Below are positions 34,636 through 43,553 of a DNA stretch of 64,000 nt, piece after piece. The stretch's first letter is position 1; each line of letters opens with the position of its first letter. The translations under genes and the position numbers were made by a program. Origin of the DNA: Rhodococcus sp. ARC_M5 (GTDB lineage: Bacteria > Actinomycetota > Actinomycetes > Mycobacteriales > Mycobacteriaceae); contig NZ_JALGQE010000010.1 in the NCBI RefSeq assembly GCF_022810405.1, positions 1 through 64,000 of the forward strand, read 5' to 3'. The notes below the pieces were generated by a model. That model was not told where the DNA came from, ran no database searches, and saw nothing but the letters and a program-made list of their open reading frames with translations.

Positions 34636-35445
34636 ATGCCGGCCCTGCGACGCATCTTCACCAGGACTGCTGTCCCAATTGTCGGTATCGCTGTGGCCTT
34701 GGTGTGCGCAGCACCGGCCCAGGCCTTGCCGACACCCGGCGACCTCTCGGATGTTCCGGCCCGAACCTCGCTGTCGTACGAACACATCCCGACGGGGACG
34801 TACGTGGGCAGCGCGGAGGACAGCTCGGCGCGCCCAGGACTGTCGACGGTCAAGCTCTACATGGCCGACTACGTCGTCCGCTTCGGCGACGGTTCGCCCA
34901 GAGACCTCGACCTGGCCGCCAGGATGGTCCAGGTCAGCGACGACGGTGCCGCTTCGACGCTCGACAACAAATACCCCCAGGCGATTTCGGCAACCGCCGC
35001 GGAATACGGACTCACCTCTACCTCGCGGGGCGGTTTCTGGGGCAACTCGTCCACGAGCACAGCCGACACCGTGCGATTCCTGGCGGCGAAGAAGCGCACC
35101 GATCCCGCCAGCCCCGTCCTCGCCTGGATGAACACCGCGGCTCCTGTGGCACGCGATGGAATGGTTCAGGACTGGGGCACCAAGCAGTTGTCCGGCGTGA
35201 CCGGGACCAAGTGGGGATGGGCCGACGACCGATCGAGTGTGGTCGCGTCCGCGTCGATCGGCGATGATTTCGTCATTGCGTCCAATACATACGGACCGAC
35301 CCGATCCAACACCGACGACGTCATGGCAGGTCTCGGCGGCGTCGAGTTGACGGCACCGCCGGCCGCCGCTCCTGTTCCGAACCTCCCCGTCATTCCCGGC
35401 CTGCCGTCGGTCGAAGAATTGCTGCAGATGCTCGCCCCTCGCTGA
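34636..35445 (+). CDS. secreted serine beta-lactamase/penicillin-binding-fold protein
   Basis: A 269-residue protein with a signal peptide (basic start, hydrophobic 12-28, AQA-LP cleavage near 30). Mature-part motifs fit the serine beta-lactamase fold: STVK (Ser70-Lys73) as the S-x-x-K, and SDD (101-103) in QVSDDGAAS at the SDN position. The KTG triad is replaced by a GTKWGW strand. The tail (about 245-269) is Pro/Ala-rich, then a helix. It could be a carboxypeptidase-like or non-catalytic cell-wall protein; antibiotic resistance is not implied. GAGGAG precedes the ATG. Confidence 0.65.
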   Translation: MPALRRIFTRTAVPIVGIAVALVCAAPAQALPTPGDLSDVPARTSLSYEHIPTGTYVGSAEDSSARPGLSTVKLYMADYVVRFGDGSPRDLDLAARMVQVSDDGAASTLDNKYPQAISATAAEYGLTSTSRGGFWGNSSTSTADTVRFLAAKKRTDPASPVLAWMNTAAPVARDGMVQDWGTKQLSGVTGTKWGWADDRSSVVASASIGDDFVIASNTYGPTRSNTDDVMAGLGGVELTAPPAAAPVPNLPVIPGLPSVEELLQMLAPR

Positions 35446-35534
35446 TACGTTCGAAACTCTGTCGGACCCCTCCCCTACTCTGCGATCTACCGAAAAGTTC
35501 GGGGACCACACCGGGGGACGTGGAGGGGACGACG

Positions 35535-36836
35535 ATGAGTCGTATCGATTCGGGCAGCATTTTCAAGTACACACACGCCACGAATAAGCGCGAGAGTGCC
35601 GATCCGCACGAATTGCTGGACAGCGGAATCGGTTTCGCCCAGTTGGGTTCGTCGGCGAAGGACATGACGCAGCTGATCGCGGAGCGCCTGTCCGCCGCAG
35701 ACGAAACCGATCCGGCGTGTTCGGTGCACGATCGGGCGGCGACAATACTCGACGGCGCACTCGACACGGCTTTCGAGAACGGTTGGCAGCCTGCCGAACT
35801 GGTGCACGTGACGCGTCAATGCGCCGGAGGCGACGGCACAGTGGTCATGGTCGAGGCCATCGGCGCACACGCGGAGCGAAGCTCGGCCGAACGCCTCGCT
35901 CCGGATTCCTGGCGCGATCAACTGTCCGAGCTGCACATCGACCACGCGGGGGGCACGACTGCCGAGCGCCTTCGGCGGTGGCGTTCGTACAACCGACGAT
36001 CGTCGGCACAGTCCTGGTACACCCTGTTGCTCGTACTCGGTTGCGCAACATGGTTGTTGCCCCTCGAAAAGCTCCTGCCTACCCCAGCTCGTTGGACATC
36101 GCAGTCGGTAGCAACCGGCCCCAGACCAGCCACGGACACGAAGATGCTCGGCAGAATCCGGGGGCTGCTGGCCAAGGCCGAGTCGACGCAATTCCCCGCT
36201 GAGGCCGAGGCATTGTCGGCCAAGGCCCAGGACCTGATGACGCGCTATGCGATCGACAGCGCGCTTCTCGATTCGGAGCACCCTCACAGCCTGATCGACG
36301 ATGTCGTCACCCGACGCATCATGGTGAGCAATCCGTACTCCAAAGCCAAGCTGCTTCTGCTGCACTGCGTATGTCACGCAAACGGTGCCAGGACACTGTG
36401 GAAGAAGAAGTACTTGCTGGCCACCGTGATGGGTCTCCCCGTCGATCTCGATCTGTGTGAACTCCTCTACACCTCGTTGCTGGTCCAGTCGGCACGCGCA
36501 CTCGACGAGGTGGCCGATTCGCCGGCAGCGAGGACCCGCAGTTTCCGTCACGCATTCTTGATCGCGTACGCCCACCGAGTCGGCGAACGATTGCACGAGG
36601 CGCGCAAGAGAGCTACTGCGGCTGCGACGCAACAACACGGATCGGCTCTGGTGCCCATCATGGCGGAACGATCCGACGCCGTGGACCGTGCCTACGCTGC
36701 CCGGTACCCGTCGACGAAAACGATCACGTTCGGCAGCGGCAATGCGGAGGGATCGTATGCCGGCCGTGCCGCCGCCGAACGCGCGGACCTTACCGGTGGG
36801 CGCGAGCGGATCGACAAATCCGATCTGGCCTCATGA
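35535..36836 (+). CDS. DUF2786 domain protein
   Basis: A 433-residue protein. Its DUF2786 core is MLGRIRGLLAKAESTQFP followed by EAEALSAKAQDLMTRYAIDSAL, a helical module also found in phage and plasmid proteins. The region before it is helical and charged, with no clear motif. The C-terminal third has long Ala/Arg helices and ends in a Gly-rich stretch (FGSGNAEGSYAGR). ATG 35535 is chosen because GGAGGGG lies just upstream, although GTG 35520 is open. Function unknown. Confidence 0.75.
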   Translation: MSRIDSGSIFKYTHATNKRESADPHELLDSGIGFAQLGSSAKDMTQLIAERLSAADETDPACSVHDRAATILDGALDTAFENGWQPAELVHVTRQCAGGDGTVVMVEAIGAHAERSSAERLAPDSWRDQLSELHIDHAGGTTAERLRRWRSYNRRSSAQSWYTLLLVLGCATWLLPLEKLLPTPARWTSQSVATGPRPATDTKMLGRIRGLLAKAESTQFPAEAEALSAKAQDLMTRYAIDSALLDSEHPHSLIDDVVTRRIMVSNPYSKAKLLLLHCVCHANGARTLWKKKYLLATVMGLPVDLDLCELLYTSLLVQSARALDEVADSPAARTRSFRHAFLIAYAHRVGERLHEARKRATAAATQQHGSALVPIMAERSDAVDRAYAARYPSTKTITFGSGNAEGSYAGRAAAERADLTGGRERIDKSDLAS

Positions 36837-36857
36837 GTGCGCGCTACATTGACTGCC

Positions 36858-38474
36858 ATGACCGGTCTCGATACTCCCTTGACGCCCCTTCGCTTTCTCG
36901 AACGCGCAGCGGAGGTCCATCCCCACAAGACCGCCGTGGTGGACGGGCCGAGGACGTTCACCTACGAGCAGTTCGCCGCCGACGTCACCCGGCTCGCGCA
37001 CGCACTGCGCGCGTCGGGTGTAAGCCACGGAGATCGAGTGGCGTACATCGCGTCCAACTCTGCAGAGCTGTTGTTCGCGCACTACGCCGTTCCCTTGGCC
37101 GGTGCCGTTCTGGTCGCAATCAACACCAGACTGTCGCCCGCCGAGGTTCGCTACATCTGTGACCATTCGGGTTCGGTTCTGCTGGTGGGTGATTCGGACC
37201 TGCTGACCGGACTCGGAACCGATCCCATCGCCGATTCGGTTCGTGAGATCGTCGAGACTCCCTCGGTGGACGGCACCTACGGCAAGTTGCCGCACACCAC
37301 GCGATACGACGCTTTCCTGGGTCGTGGCTCGGACGAACCGATGGAGTGGGAGGTCGACGACGAGACCTCCACCATCACGATCAACTACACCTCCGGCACC
37401 ACCGGTCGGCCCAAGGGAGTGATGTACACCCATCGCGGTGCCTACCTCAATTCGCTCGGAGAACTGCACCACCAGGGATTCGGGATCGACACTCGCTATC
37501 TGTGGACGCTGCCGATGTTCCATTGCAACGGGTGGTGCACCACTTGGGCCGTCACTGCTGCGTCGGGCACGCACGTCTGCCTTCGCGGTGTCCGCGGCGA
37601 TGCGATCTGGTCCGCCATCGACGACGGCGTCGACCACCTCGCCGGCGCGCCGACCGTACTGACCACTCTTGCCACTGCAGCGCAAGCACATTCACTCGAC
37701 CGGCCCTTGACCATAGTCACAGCGGGCGCTCCCCCTAGCCCGACGATCATCGGCAAGATTCGTGCGCTGGGAGCAACGCTCGTGCACGTCTACGGACTCA
37801 CCGAGACCTACGGTCCGTACTCGGTCTGCGAGCCGAAGCAGGAATGGCTCGAACTGGACGGTGACGAGCAGGCCCGACGCTTGGCTCGGCAGGGTGTCGG
37901 GATGCTCACCGCCGACCGGTTGCGCGTGGTCCGGGAGACGCCTGGCCCCGGCGGAGCACTGATCGACGTCGAACCCGACGGCGTGGAAATGGGCGAGATC
38001 GTCATGCGCGGCAACAACGTCATGAAGGGCTACTACGCCGACACCGCCGGCACCGGGCAGGCGTTCGCGGGCGGCTGGTTCCATTCGGGCGATCTCGGGG
38101 TGATGCATCCCGACGGCTATGTTCAGTTACTCGATCGCGCCAAGGACGTGGTCATTTCCGGCGGGGAGAACATCTCGACGATCGAGGTGGAACAAGCGCT
38201 CGCCAGCCACCCTGCCGTCGCCGACGTCGCGGTGATCGGGGTGCCGGACGACAAGTGGGGTGAGCGGCCCAAGGCCTTCGTGGTGTTGGCACCGGGCGCG
38301 GAAGTGTCGGAGGCGGACCTCGTAGCGCACGTCAAATCTGCCATCGCCTCCTACAAAGCCCCTCGTGCAGTCGAATTCATCGTCGAGCTACCGAAGACAT
38401 CGACCGGCAAGATCAGGAAGAAGGAACTGCGCGACGCTGAGTGGGGCACGTCCGCTTCGAAGATCAACGGGTAG
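36858..38474 (+). CDS. acyl-CoA synthetase (AMP-forming, FadD type)
   Basis: A 538-residue ANL-superfamily ligase. The P-loop YTSGTTGRPKG is at 177-187, VYGLTETYGP is the A5 motif, WFHSGDLGVMHPDGYVQLLDR the A7/A8 hinge, and Lys518 (STGKIRK) the catalytic lysine. It should activate a carboxylic acid with ATP and transfer it to CoA, most like medium/long-chain or aromatic fatty acid ligases of the 3-methylmercaptopropionyl/FadD35 group. ATG 36858 is used; the frame opens 21 bases earlier at the DUF2786 stop. It ends 10 bases from the convergent ABC-F gene. Confidence 0.9.
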   Translation: MTGLDTPLTPLRFLERAAEVHPHKTAVVDGPRTFTYEQFAADVTRLAHALRASGVSHGDRVAYIASNSAELLFAHYAVPLAGAVLVAINTRLSPAEVRYICDHSGSVLLVGDSDLLTGLGTDPIADSVREIVETPSVDGTYGKLPHTTRYDAFLGRGSDEPMEWEVDDETSTITINYTSGTTGRPKGVMYTHRGAYLNSLGELHHQGFGIDTRYLWTLPMFHCNGWCTTWAVTAASGTHVCLRGVRGDAIWSAIDDGVDHLAGAPTVLTTLATAAQAHSLDRPLTIVTAGAPPSPTIIGKIRALGATLVHVYGLTETYGPYSVCEPKQEWLELDGDEQARRLARQGVGMLTADRLRVVRETPGPGGALIDVEPDGVEMGEIVMRGNNVMKGYYADTAGTGQAFAGGWFHSGDLGVMHPDGYVQLLDRAKDVVISGGENISTIEVEQALASHPAVADVAVIGVPDDKWGERPKAFVVLAPGAEVSEADLVAHVKSAIASYKAPRAVEFIVELPKTSTGKIRKKELRDAEWGTSASKING

Positions 38475-38484
38475 CCCACTCCGG

Positions 38485-40080
38485 TCACGCCATCTGCACA
38501 CCGGCGATTTGTGTGACCCCGCCCGTGCCGTCGAAGGACAACTGCCGAAACGCCACCTTCTCGACGAAGAACCTGTCGTGGCTCACCAGAATCACCGCGC
38601 CGGGAAACGCCATCAGGGCACGCTCGAGCACCTGGGTGCTCGGCAGGTCGAGGTGGTTGGTGGGCTCGTCGAGCACGATCACGCCTGCGCCGAACAGCAG
38701 ACACTGCGCCAATGCAACTCGTGCCTTCTGTCCACCGGACAGAACACCGATCTTCGATTTGAGATCCATCTCGGAGAACTGCAGCAGTGTCAGAAAGCGA
38801 TGGACCTCTTTCTTGGTCGCCGTCAGTGCGAGGCTGCCCGGCATCGCGTTGACCGAGTGCGACACCGTGTCGTCGAGATCCAGATCGGCGAGCACCTGGT
38901 TGTAGTAAATGAACGACGGTGCCTTGGTCTTCCATTTGATCTTGCCGCTGTCCGGTTGCTCGGCTCCGACGAGGATGTCGACGAGGGTTGTCTTGCCACA
39001 GCCGTTCGGTCCGGTGATGGCGATACGGTCGCCTCGATGCACGGTGAACGAGATGTTCTCGAAGAGTCGTTGCTCGCCGTAGCTCTTGGAGATCCCCGTG
39101 ATCTCCGCCAGGTTGTCGTGGACGTGCAGTCCGCCGTAGATCGCGGTGACCACCGTGTCGACCGGGCGCGGACTCTTGCTCTTCTTGATGTTCGCGAGCC
39201 GCCGCTTGAGCACCCCGCTGGGGTTCTTCATTGCTTCCTTGCGATCGCTGATCGCTTCCTGCTCGTAGGCCAGCAACTGTTGCTCGTTGCTGAACTCGCG
39301 CTCGAGATTCTTGAGTCGAAACTGCTTCTGCTGAACGTATTCCGAGTAGCTACCGTCGTAGGTCTGCAGGTGATGGTTCTCGATCTCGACGATGCCGGTG
39401 ACGACCTGTTCGAGGAAAGCGCGGTCGTGCGAGACGACCAGAAGCGCTCCTCGGAAATCACGCAACCAGCGCTCCAGCCACGCGATCCCGGCCACGTCGA
39501 GGAAGTTGGTCGGCTCGTCGAGGAGTAGAACATCCGGCGCTTCGATGAGAATCTTTGCCAGCGCCGCTCGGTTGCGCCAGCCACCGGACAACCGATCGAC
39601 GGGCAATTCGCGCCGCTCGGTGTTGAATCCCAGCATCGACAGCACCGTGTCGATCTGCTGGTGATAGGTCCAGCCGCCGCTGTTCTCCATGGCGTCGAGT
39701 AGCTCGGCCTGGCGATCGACCAGCTTGTACATCTGCTTCTCGTCGAGGTCGCCCCCGAGTGCGGCTTCGACCTCGGCCAATTCGACCTCGATCGCGTGCA
39801 CAGTGCCGAAGAGAGATTCGAGCTCGGCTTGGATGCTGCGATCGCCGTCGAGTTCGGAGAACTGCGAGAAGTACCCGATTCGCGCTCCCTCGGTGACATC
39901 GACCGTTCCGGAATCAGGTGTCTCGCGCCCGAGAAGGAGCTGCAGCAGAGTGGTCTTGCCCGTGCCGTTACGGCCGATCAGACCGATGCGATCGCCGTCC
40001 GCGAGGCGGAAGAACACCTCACGCAGCATCACCTTCTGGTCGTATCCCTTGGCAACATCGTTCAAGCGGATCCAGCTCAA
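38485..40080 (-). CDS. ABC-F family ATPase (translation factor type)
   Basis: A 531-residue protein with two ABC domains and no membrane part. Walker A motifs are GRNGTGKTT (36-44) and GPNGCGKTT; signatures are RLSGGWRNR and LSGGQKAR; Walker B DVLLLDEPTNFLD and VIVLDEPTNHLD. The basic, helical linker (KEAMKNPSGVLKRRLANIKKSKSPRP) is the P-site tRNA-interaction region of ABC-F proteins. These factors act on stalled or antibiotic-bound ribosomes. TTG 40080 is taken as start because AGGAG lies about ten bases upstream and the SWIRLNDV beginning fits; upstream codons have no homology. Confidence 0.9.
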   Translation of the reverse strand: MSWIRLNDVAKGYDQKVMLREVFFRLADGDRIGLIGRNGTGKTTLLQLLLGRETPDSGTVDVTEGARIGYFSQFSELDGDRSIQAELESLFGTVHAIEVELAEVEAALGGDLDEKQMYKLVDRQAELLDAMENSGGWTYHQQIDTVLSMLGFNTERRELPVDRLSGGWRNRAALAKILIEAPDVLLLDEPTNFLDVAGIAWLERWLRDFRGALLVVSHDRAFLEQVVTGIVEIENHHLQTYDGSYSEYVQQKQFRLKNLEREFSNEQQLLAYEQEAISDRKEAMKNPSGVLKRRLANIKKSKSPRPVDTVVTAIYGGLHVHDNLAEITGISKSYGEQRLFENISFTVHRGDRIAITGPNGCGKTTLVDILVGAEQPDSGKIKWKTKAPSFIYYNQVLADLDLDDTVSHSVNAMPGSLALTATKKEVHRFLTLLQFSEMDLKSKIGVLSGGQKARVALAQCLLFGAGVIVLDEPTNHLDLPSTQVLERALMAFPGAVILVSHDRFFVEKVAFRQLSFDGTGGVTQIAGVQMA

Positions 40081-40443
40081 GCGTTCACTTCTCCTGAAAA
40101 CACGGGTCCGCTGAGTCGTCGAACCGGGCGCGCTCACTCTAACGTCGGCGTGTTTCGAATCGGATTTCGATCGAACGACGCATCGTTACAGTTTCGTTCT
40201 CATCGCCACCGAATCGCACTCTGTGGTGGCGATACGCGTCGGTCCGACAATTCAGCCAGCGCTGTGTGCTGGTCGTTCACGCCGAATTCGGAAAATCACC
40301 GTGCTACGTTCAAGTTCGGACAAAGCAATCCCCAAGCAGTACACAAGACTGCAACCGGTCCGGCCGAAGTGTTGCGCGTATCGCTCCCGGCACATCGGCG
40401 CAGGTCCGGTTTTCGCACAGTCAAGAACCGGAAGGCCCCACGC
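40081..40443. promoter_or_regulatory. divergent promoter region between ABC-F and ehu genes
   Basis: This 363-base gap contains no supported gene, although an open frame that joins ehuB runs through it. It holds a hairpin, ATCGCCACC (40202-40210) with GGTGGCGAT (40225-40233), nine perfect pairs around a 14-base loop. The hairpin is upstream of both genes, so it is either an operator or a leader structure. No known riboswitch was recognised. Confidence 0.5.
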
Positions 40444-41334
40444 ATGGCACACAGTGTGCTGAACACAGGCTCGACGAAGAAGATCATCACCACCCTCGCC
40501 GGTGCCGCACTCGTTGCAGGCAGCCTCGCAGGATGTACCTCCACCAACACCGACGACGGAGCCGATCGACTGCAGTCACTGCGCGATGCCGGCACCATCA
40601 CAGTCGGCGTTGCCGGTGAAGCGCCGTACAGCTTCGAGGAGAACGGTGAATTGACCGGCGCAACAATCGCTTTGCACCGCGAGATCTTCGGCAATCTCGG
40701 AATCGACACCGTCGAGGGTGTCAACGCCGACTTCGGCGCACTGATCCCGGGCCTGCAGGCCAATCGATTCGACGTCGTCAGCGCGGGAATGTCGATCCTT
40801 CCGCAACGGTGCGAACAGGCCGCCTTCGGCGACCCCGAGTTCAATTACACAACCGCTCTGATGGTCCCGACGGGCAATCCGGCAGGTCTGACCGACATGC
40901 AGTCCGTCGCAGACAGTGGCCTGCGGTTGGCCACGATGACCGGAGCGATCGAGTCCGATTATGCCGAGGCACTGGGCATTTCGAGTCAGCAAGTCGCCGC
41001 ACCGCAGGACGGAATGGACGCCGTCACCTCCGGTCGTGCAGACGTGTTCGCCCTTACGGCCATCTCGCTGAACTGGATGAAGACCAACAACCCAGATGCT
41101 CCGGTGGATGTCACCGAGTCCTTCGTCGCCGAGATCGACGGCGAGCCGCAGGTGGGAGCCGGTGCGACCGTATTCCGCACCGACGATCAGGAGCTGCTGG
41201 ACGCGTACAACGAGGAGCTCGCGAAAATCACCTCGAACACCGATGCGTACCTCGACATCGTCGGGGACTTCGGCTTCACCGCCGAGGAGCTACCGGATCC
41301 GAGCTTGACCACCGCCATGCTCTGCGAGGGCTGA
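40444..41334 (+). CDS. ehuB: EhuB-like ABC substrate-binding lipoprotein
   Basis: A 296-residue periplasmic-type binding protein of the polar amino acid family. The lipobox is LAGC (Cys31) after a basic N-terminus. The mature part begins LQSLRDAGTITVGVAGEAPYSF; SILPQRCEQAAFGDPEFNYTTALMVPTGNP (read in pieces) resembles EhuB, the ectoine/5-hydroxyectoine binding protein, including the RCE element. ATG 40444 gives a proper signal sequence. It heads a four-gene operon. Another polar amino acid or compatible solute is possible, since no ectoine catabolic genes are present. Confidence 0.75.
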   Translation: MAHSVLNTGSTKKIITTLAGAALVAGSLAGCTSTNTDDGADRLQSLRDAGTITVGVAGEAPYSFEENGELTGATIALHREIFGNLGIDTVEGVNADFGALIPGLQANRFDVVSAGMSILPQRCEQAAFGDPEFNYTTALMVPTGNPAGLTDMQSVADSGLRLATMTGAIESDYAEALGISSQQVAAPQDGMDAVTSGRADVFALTAISLNWMKTNNPDAPVDVTESFVAEIDGEPQVGAGATVFRTDDQELLDAYNEELAKITSNTDAYLDIVGDFGFTAEELPDPSLTTAMLCEG

Positions 41335-41357
41335 TCGCTGCTGCAGGCTGATCGCCC

Positions 41358-42089
41358 GTGAACGAGAACATCGAGAACTTCCTGGATTCGTGGCCGCGAA
41401 TCCAGGAAGGCATTCTCACGACCGTCTATCTGACCCTCGGCGGAGCCGCTCTCGCCTTCGCTCTGGCACTACTGCTGGGCCTGGCAGCGGGAAATCGGCA
41501 CATGTACGTGCGCGCCCCCGCTCGCTTCGTCGTCGAATTCTTCCGGGGCACATCGTTGCTGGTTCAGCTGTTCTGGCTGTTCTATGTGTTGCCGCTGTTG
41601 GGTTTTCAACTCGAAGCCATGTTCTGTGGAATCCTCGCGCTCGGTCTCAACTACGGTGCCTACGGTGCCGAGGTGGTGCGCGGTTCCATTGCGGCCGTCG
41701 CGAAGCCGCAGTGGGAGGCCGCTCTGGCGCTGAACTTCTCTCCGTGGCAACGGCTGCACCGCGTCGTGTTCCCACAGGCATGGGTGCAGATGATTCCACC
41801 GCTGACGAACCTGCTGATTCAGCTACTCAAGGGCAGTGCGCTCGCCAGTTTCGTTCTGCTGCAGGACCTCACGTACCAGATCACTCAGCTGCGACGCACC
41901 ACCGGCGACACGCTCTTCGCCTTCGGAGTCGGACTTGTCATCTACTTCATCATCGCCTACATCCTCACGCTGTTCATGAACCTGCTCGAGGTGCGGGCCA
42001 AAGGACGTCTCGGATCCGGGCCGTCGATGCGTGAAGTGCTGCGCCTGAAACCCGAACGCGCCGACCAGAATGTGGGGGTGGGTCGATGA
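41358..42089 (+). CDS. ehuC: EhuC-like ABC permease
   Basis: A 243-residue membrane protein of the His/Glu/Gln/Arg/opine type, with an N-terminal periplasmic stretch and about five hydrophobic segments. FFRGTSLLVQLFWLFYVLPLLG and EVVRGSIAAVAKPQWEAALAL (the EAA loop, split here) are typical. It starts with GTG 23 bases after ehuB. Its stop overlaps the next permease start by four bases. Confidence 0.82.
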   Translation: MNENIENFLDSWPRIQEGILTTVYLTLGGAALAFALALLLGLAAGNRHMYVRAPARFVVEFFRGTSLLVQLFWLFYVLPLLGFQLEAMFCGILALGLNYGAYGAEVVRGSIAAVAKPQWEAALALNFSPWQRLHRVVFPQAWVQMIPPLTNLLIQLLKGSALASFVLLQDLTYQITQLRRTTGDTLFAFGVGLVIYFIIAYILTLFMNLLEVRAKGRLGSGPSMREVLRLKPERADQNVGVGR

Positions 42090-42730
42090 GCGTCGACTGG
42101 AGCTGGGAACGCGCGTGGGACGCCCTGCCATTCTTGCTCGAAGGCTTCAAGATCACGCTGCTGGCCACCGTGCTCGGATTCGTCCTCGCTGCGACTCTCG
42201 GTCTGGTGATCGCGGTGGTACGCCACTCGGGGCCGAAATTCGTCACCGTTCCACTTCGGATGATCAGCGAGTTCATCCGTCTGACACCGCTGATCGTGCA
42301 GCTGCTGTTCGCGTACTACCTGCTGCCACAGTTCTCTGCGTTGCAGATCGGTATCACCGTCCTCGGTATCCACTACTCGACCTACATGGCCGAGGTGTAC
42401 CGCGCCGGCATCGACGCCGTCCCTCCGGGACAGTGGGAAGCCGCTCGCGCACTGTCCTTGCCGAGTACCCGGACGTGGCGCGCGGTGGTCCTGCCCCAGG
42501 CAGTGCGCAGCACAACGCCTGCGTTGGGCAACTACGCGATTTCGATGTTCAAGGACACGCCGTTCCTGTTCGCGATCACCGTCGTCGAGATGGTCACAGC
42601 GGCGCAGCAATACGGCGCGAGCACGTTCCAATACCTCGAGCCGATCACGTTGGCCGGCGTCATCTTCCTGTTGGCGAGCTACCCGACATCGATCCTCATC
42701 AGAAGACTGGAGAAGTCCCTTGCCTACTGA
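42086..42730 (+). CDS. ehuD: EhuD-like ABC permease
   Basis: A 214-residue partner permease with the same fold. FIRLTPLIVQLLFAYYLLPQF matches the first permease, and YRAGIDAVPPGQWEAARALSL is the EAA cytoplasmic loop that contacts the ATPase. ATG 42086 overlaps the upstream TGA; the 3' end overlaps the ATPase start by 11 bases. Confidence 0.82.
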   Translation: MSVDWSWERAWDALPFLLEGFKITLLATVLGFVLAATLGLVIAVVRHSGPKFVTVPLRMISEFIRLTPLIVQLLFAYYLLPQFSALQIGITVLGIHYSTYMAEVYRAGIDAVPPGQWEAARALSLPSTRTWRAVVLPQAVRSTTPALGNYAISMFKDTPFLFAITVVEMVTAAQQYGASTFQYLEPITLAGVIFLLASYPTSILIRRLEKSLAY

Positions 42731-43511
42731 CGATTCGGGCACCGTACCGATGATCAAGTTCGACAAGGTGGTCAAGCAGTTCGGCGATCACGTCGTTCTC
42801 GATCATCTCGACTTCCAGGTTCGCCGCGGCGAACGCGTCGCGTTGATCGGGCCCAGTGGCTCCGGTAAGACGACGATTCTGCGTTTGCTGATGACCATCG
42901 AGAAGGTCAACGACGGTGTCATCTGGATCGAGGACGAGCCGCTGACGCATCAGCGCAAGGGCGACAAGCTCGTCGTCGCATCGGAGAAACACCTTCGGAA
43001 GGTTCGTACCCGCATCGGCATGGTGTTCCAACAGTTCAACCTGTTTCCCAACATGACTGTGCTGCAGAACATCACCGAAGCTCCCGTTCACGTACTCGGC
43101 AAGAGCAAGGCCGAGGCCACCGAGCGTGCGCGCGAGCTTCTGCAGACGGTGGGGTTGGCGGACAAGGAGAATGCACATCCGACCAAGCTGTCCGGCGGAC
43201 AGCAGCAGCGCGTGGCTATCGCCCGGGCGCTGGCCATGGATCCGGACATCCTGCTGCTCGACGAGGTGACCTCGGCGCTCGATCCCGAGCTCGTCGCCGA
43301 CGTACTGGACGTGCTGCGCACCATCGCCGAGACCACCGACATCACGATGCTCATCGTGACCCACGAAATGGGCTTCGCTCGCGACGTAGCCGACCGTGTT
43401 CTCGTCTTCGACGAGGGCAAGATCCTCGAGGAGGGACCGCCGGCGGACATCTTCAGCAACCCACAGCAGGAGCGAACGCAGCGATTCCTCAAAGCTGTTC
43501 TTGCAGAGTGA
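42720..43511 (+). CDS. ehuA: EhuA-like ABC ATP-binding protein
   Basis: A 263-residue polar amino acid-type ATPase. Walker A is GPSGSGKTT, the Q-loop VFQQFNLFPNM, the signature LSGGQQQRVAIARAL, and Walker B ILLLDEVTSALDPE. TTG 42720 is chosen because GGAGAAG lies eight bases upstream; an ATG at 42750 would start at MIKFDKVV and is the alternative. It completes the ehuBCDA-type importer. Confidence 0.85.
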   Translation: MPTDDSGTVPMIKFDKVVKQFGDHVVLDHLDFQVRRGERVALIGPSGSGKTTILRLLMTIEKVNDGVIWIEDEPLTHQRKGDKLVVASEKHLRKVRTRIGMVFQQFNLFPNMTVLQNITEAPVHVLGKSKAEATERARELLQTVGLADKENAHPTKLSGGQQQRVAIARALAMDPDILLLDEVTSALDPELVADVLDVLRTIAETTDITMLIVTHEMGFARDVADRVLVFDEGKILEEGPPADIFSNPQQERTQRFLKAVLAE

Positions 43512-43516
43512 CGAAC

Positions 43517-43553
43517 GTGTGACCATGGGCTGGGTCGACTCGAACGGTCACAC
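43517..43553. terminator. hairpin between convergent ehuA and the DUF218 gene
   Basis: GTGTGACC (43517-43524) pairs with GGTCACAC (43546-43553), eight perfect pairs with a 21-base loop, in the 42-base gap between two converging genes. It probably acts as a terminator for both. Confidence 0.6.

Noticed and set aside
39796-40443. Long in-frame extension upstream of ehuB
   Set aside because: It covers the ABC-F 5' end antisense; a correct lipoprotein signal sequence starts at 40444.
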